Below are positions 62,927 through 64,000 of a stretch of DNA of 64,000 nt, piece by piece (positions within the stretch are counted from its first letter, which is position 1; the number at the start of each line of letters is the position of its first letter). Location of the stretch: positions 41,943 through 105,942 of the forward strand of contig JALUTQ010000022.1 of the NCBI GenBank assembly GCA_032718865.1. The letters run 5' to 3'. The stretch comes from Tilletia caries (Eukaryota; Basidiomycota; Exobasidiomycetes; Tilletiales; Tilletiaceae). The notes beneath the pieces were generated by a model. That model was given only the letters and a program-made list of their open reading frames with translations, ran no database searches and was not told the DNA's origin. The position numbers and the translations under genes are program-made.

Positions 62927-64000
62927 TCACATAATCACACAGTCCTTCTCGGCCCCGCTCGGTTTAGGCGCAAAGCCCATCTCAGCAAACGTGCTATACG
63001 CAGGCTCACCCGGACGGGGAGGACCGCCCTGCTGCTGCTGCTGCTGCTGCTGTGGCTGTGGTACCTTGTTCCTCTCAGGCTGCTGCTGCTGGTGGTGGTG
63101 GTGGTTCGGTCTTGTTCCCTGCTGCCCTTGCGGCTGCGGCAGTGCCGGAAGCGCACCGGATGCCGACAGTGGGAACCCAGGCCGGGCACCTGCGGCCGAG
63201 GTAGCATGAACCGGAATCGAAGGCGACACCTTCGCAAGCACCTTCCGACCAGGACTCGTCCCTACCATCCCCCCTACGCCTACGCCTGCCCCTGCCGAAG
63301 CCGGAGTAGGGACGGGCTGGTGGTTGTGGTGGTACGACTCGCTCAGACTATAGCCCGCCCCATGCTGACCCTGACTAACGGAGACCGAGGAAGACACCGT
63401 CGAGGACGCGGAGGAGGATACAGGCTGGGTGAGGACGTGATGCGCGGGCATATTGGGCATCGAAGCTTCCTGTTGACCCTGCCTCCGATTCCCCCCTGCT
63501 GCGTTATTGGTAACCACAGACGCACTGGATTCCGACCAGGGCGCAGCCATGCCTGGCCCAGGCCGGCCAGAGACGGACGTATACGCATCGACCATCTTCA
63601 TGGTCTGACGACGGGAGACGTCGACTGCCTGCTTGTGCTGCGCACCGGCAGCCGGGTGTCCAGCAGGCCCATGTCCGCCGCCGCCGCCGCTGCTCGAGCC
63701 CGCTTTTTGATGATCCGACTTGATCTGGGCCTGGGTGCGATTGCGGACGAGCTTGGCATCCATGTGGGCCTGGTGGTCCGTCCGACTAAGCTCATGCGGC
63801 TGTGGCTTGGAGAGGTCGTCGATCCGCTCCTGTGCGTCGGCGTTTCTGTGGCTGGCCGCCTTGCGGTACCACTTCTTCGCATTCTCGACGCTCTTCTCGG
63901 TGCCGACGCCGACTTCGTAGTAGTATCCCAAGGCAAACTCGGCACTGGCGAGGCCTTTCCGCGCGGCCTTGTCGACGAAGACGAAGGCGAGGTCTTCCTT
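62927..64000 (-). CDS. Skt5/Chs4-like chitin synthase activator, C-terminal part
   Basis: Open to the window edge, so the N-terminus is missing. The first ~55 visible residues are Sel1-type helical repeats: DKAARKGLASAEFALGYYYEVGVG, then ENAKKWYRKAASHRNADAQERI (each given here in part). The rest (about 280 residues) is low-complexity Gln/Ser/Pro/Gly/His-rich, with an eight-Gln run encoded by a CAG/CTG repeat (63029-63052). The protein ends CVIM, a CaaX box for farnesylation and the same ending as yeast Chs4/Skt5. In yeast this protein activates and positions chitin synthase III at the membrane. Sel1 repeats plus terminal CVIM make this assignment strong. Confidence 0.85.
   Translation of the reverse strand, partial: KEDLAFVFVDKAARKGLASAEFALGYYYEVGVGTEKSVENAKKWYRKAASHRNADAQERIDDLSKPQPHELSRTDHQAHMDAKLVRNRTQAQIKSDHQKAGSSSGGGGGHGPAGHPAAGAQHKQAVDVSRRQTMKMVDAYTSVSGRPGPGMAAPWSESSASVVTNNAAGGNRRQGQQEASMPNMPAHHVLTQPVSSSASSTVSSSVSVSQGQHGAGYSLSESYHHNHQPVPTPASAGAGVGVGGMVGTSPGRKVLAKVSPSIPVHATSAAGARPGFPLSASGALPALPQPQGQQGTRPNHHHHQQQQPERNKVPQPQQQQQQQQGGPPRPGEPAYSTFAEMGFAPKPSGAEKDCVIM

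Noticed and set aside
1..64000. tRNA or rRNA genes
   Set aside because: I looked for cloverleaf features and GTTCGAATC-type boxes. The only GTTCGAA words (such as near 38598) have no matching stems. A covariance-model scan would be decisive.

Overview
The window looks like a gene-poor, transposon-rich part of a basidiomycete fungal genome. Coding sequence is GC-rich, and host genes are cut by many short GT-AG introns with GTGAGT-type donors. Host genes include a GH45 endoglucanase, a Skt5/Chs4-type chitin-synthase activator ending in a farnesylation box, small secreted proteins and a peroxisomal-type acyl-CoA oxidase relic. The repeats are fungal Ty3/Gypsy, tyrosine-recombinase (DIRS/PAT/Ngaro-like), LINE and hAT-like elements. 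I cannot name the species; a plant- or wood-associated yeast-like basidiomycete would fit.

Layout. 1-5.9 kb: 3' part of a decayed Ty3/Gypsy element split by a short TIR element. 6-12.1 kb: two spliced seven-membrane-segment paralogues on + with a decayed third copy on - between them. 12.6-13.3 kb: a 111-residue Cys-rich secreted protein encoded by four exons. 13.9-15.1 kb (-): GH45 endoglucanase in six exons. 16.0-22.5 kb (-) and 26.8-48.1 kb (+): two inverted copies of one large unit (called B here) made of a coiled-coil/protein-kinase gene followed by DIRS-like gag, RT/RNase H and tyrosine recombinase. Between them lies a 4.3 kb island with two broken, divergent host genes. 48.4-51.6 kb: tandem repeat and a truncated acyl-CoA oxidase pseudogene. 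51.6-59.1 kb: a third tyrosine-recombinase element (C) with split direct repeats, lying between a hAT-like inverted-repeat pair. 59.4-59.6 kb: an isolated B terminus. 60.3-61.0 kb: a small secreted membrane-active-looking protein. 62.9-64 kb (-): Skt5/Chs4.

Copy 2 of B is a deep nest. It holds five first-level insertions of short TIR elements that start TAAGG and end CCTTA. One of them (38985-48037) contains a second DIRS-like family (A, 39597-47272). A itself contains a LINE derivative that keeps ORF1 but lacks ORF2 (44257-46026). A separate hAT MITE (47315-48026) sits in the terminal repeat of the same TAAGG element. Flanking duplications let the insertion order be read directly.

The observations I rate highest are: the coiled-coil/kinase gene joined to a DIRS-like element in two copies; a diverse family of eight TAAGG...CCTTA elements packed with GGAG boxes; an intron at the same place, 13-15 codons before the first catalytic Asp of RT, in all three DIRS-like families; the A1-ORFs-B1A2-B2 layout of element C; and the ORF1-only LINE. 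Most retroelement genes here are broken. The YR ORFs of A and the RT of C are the best preserved.
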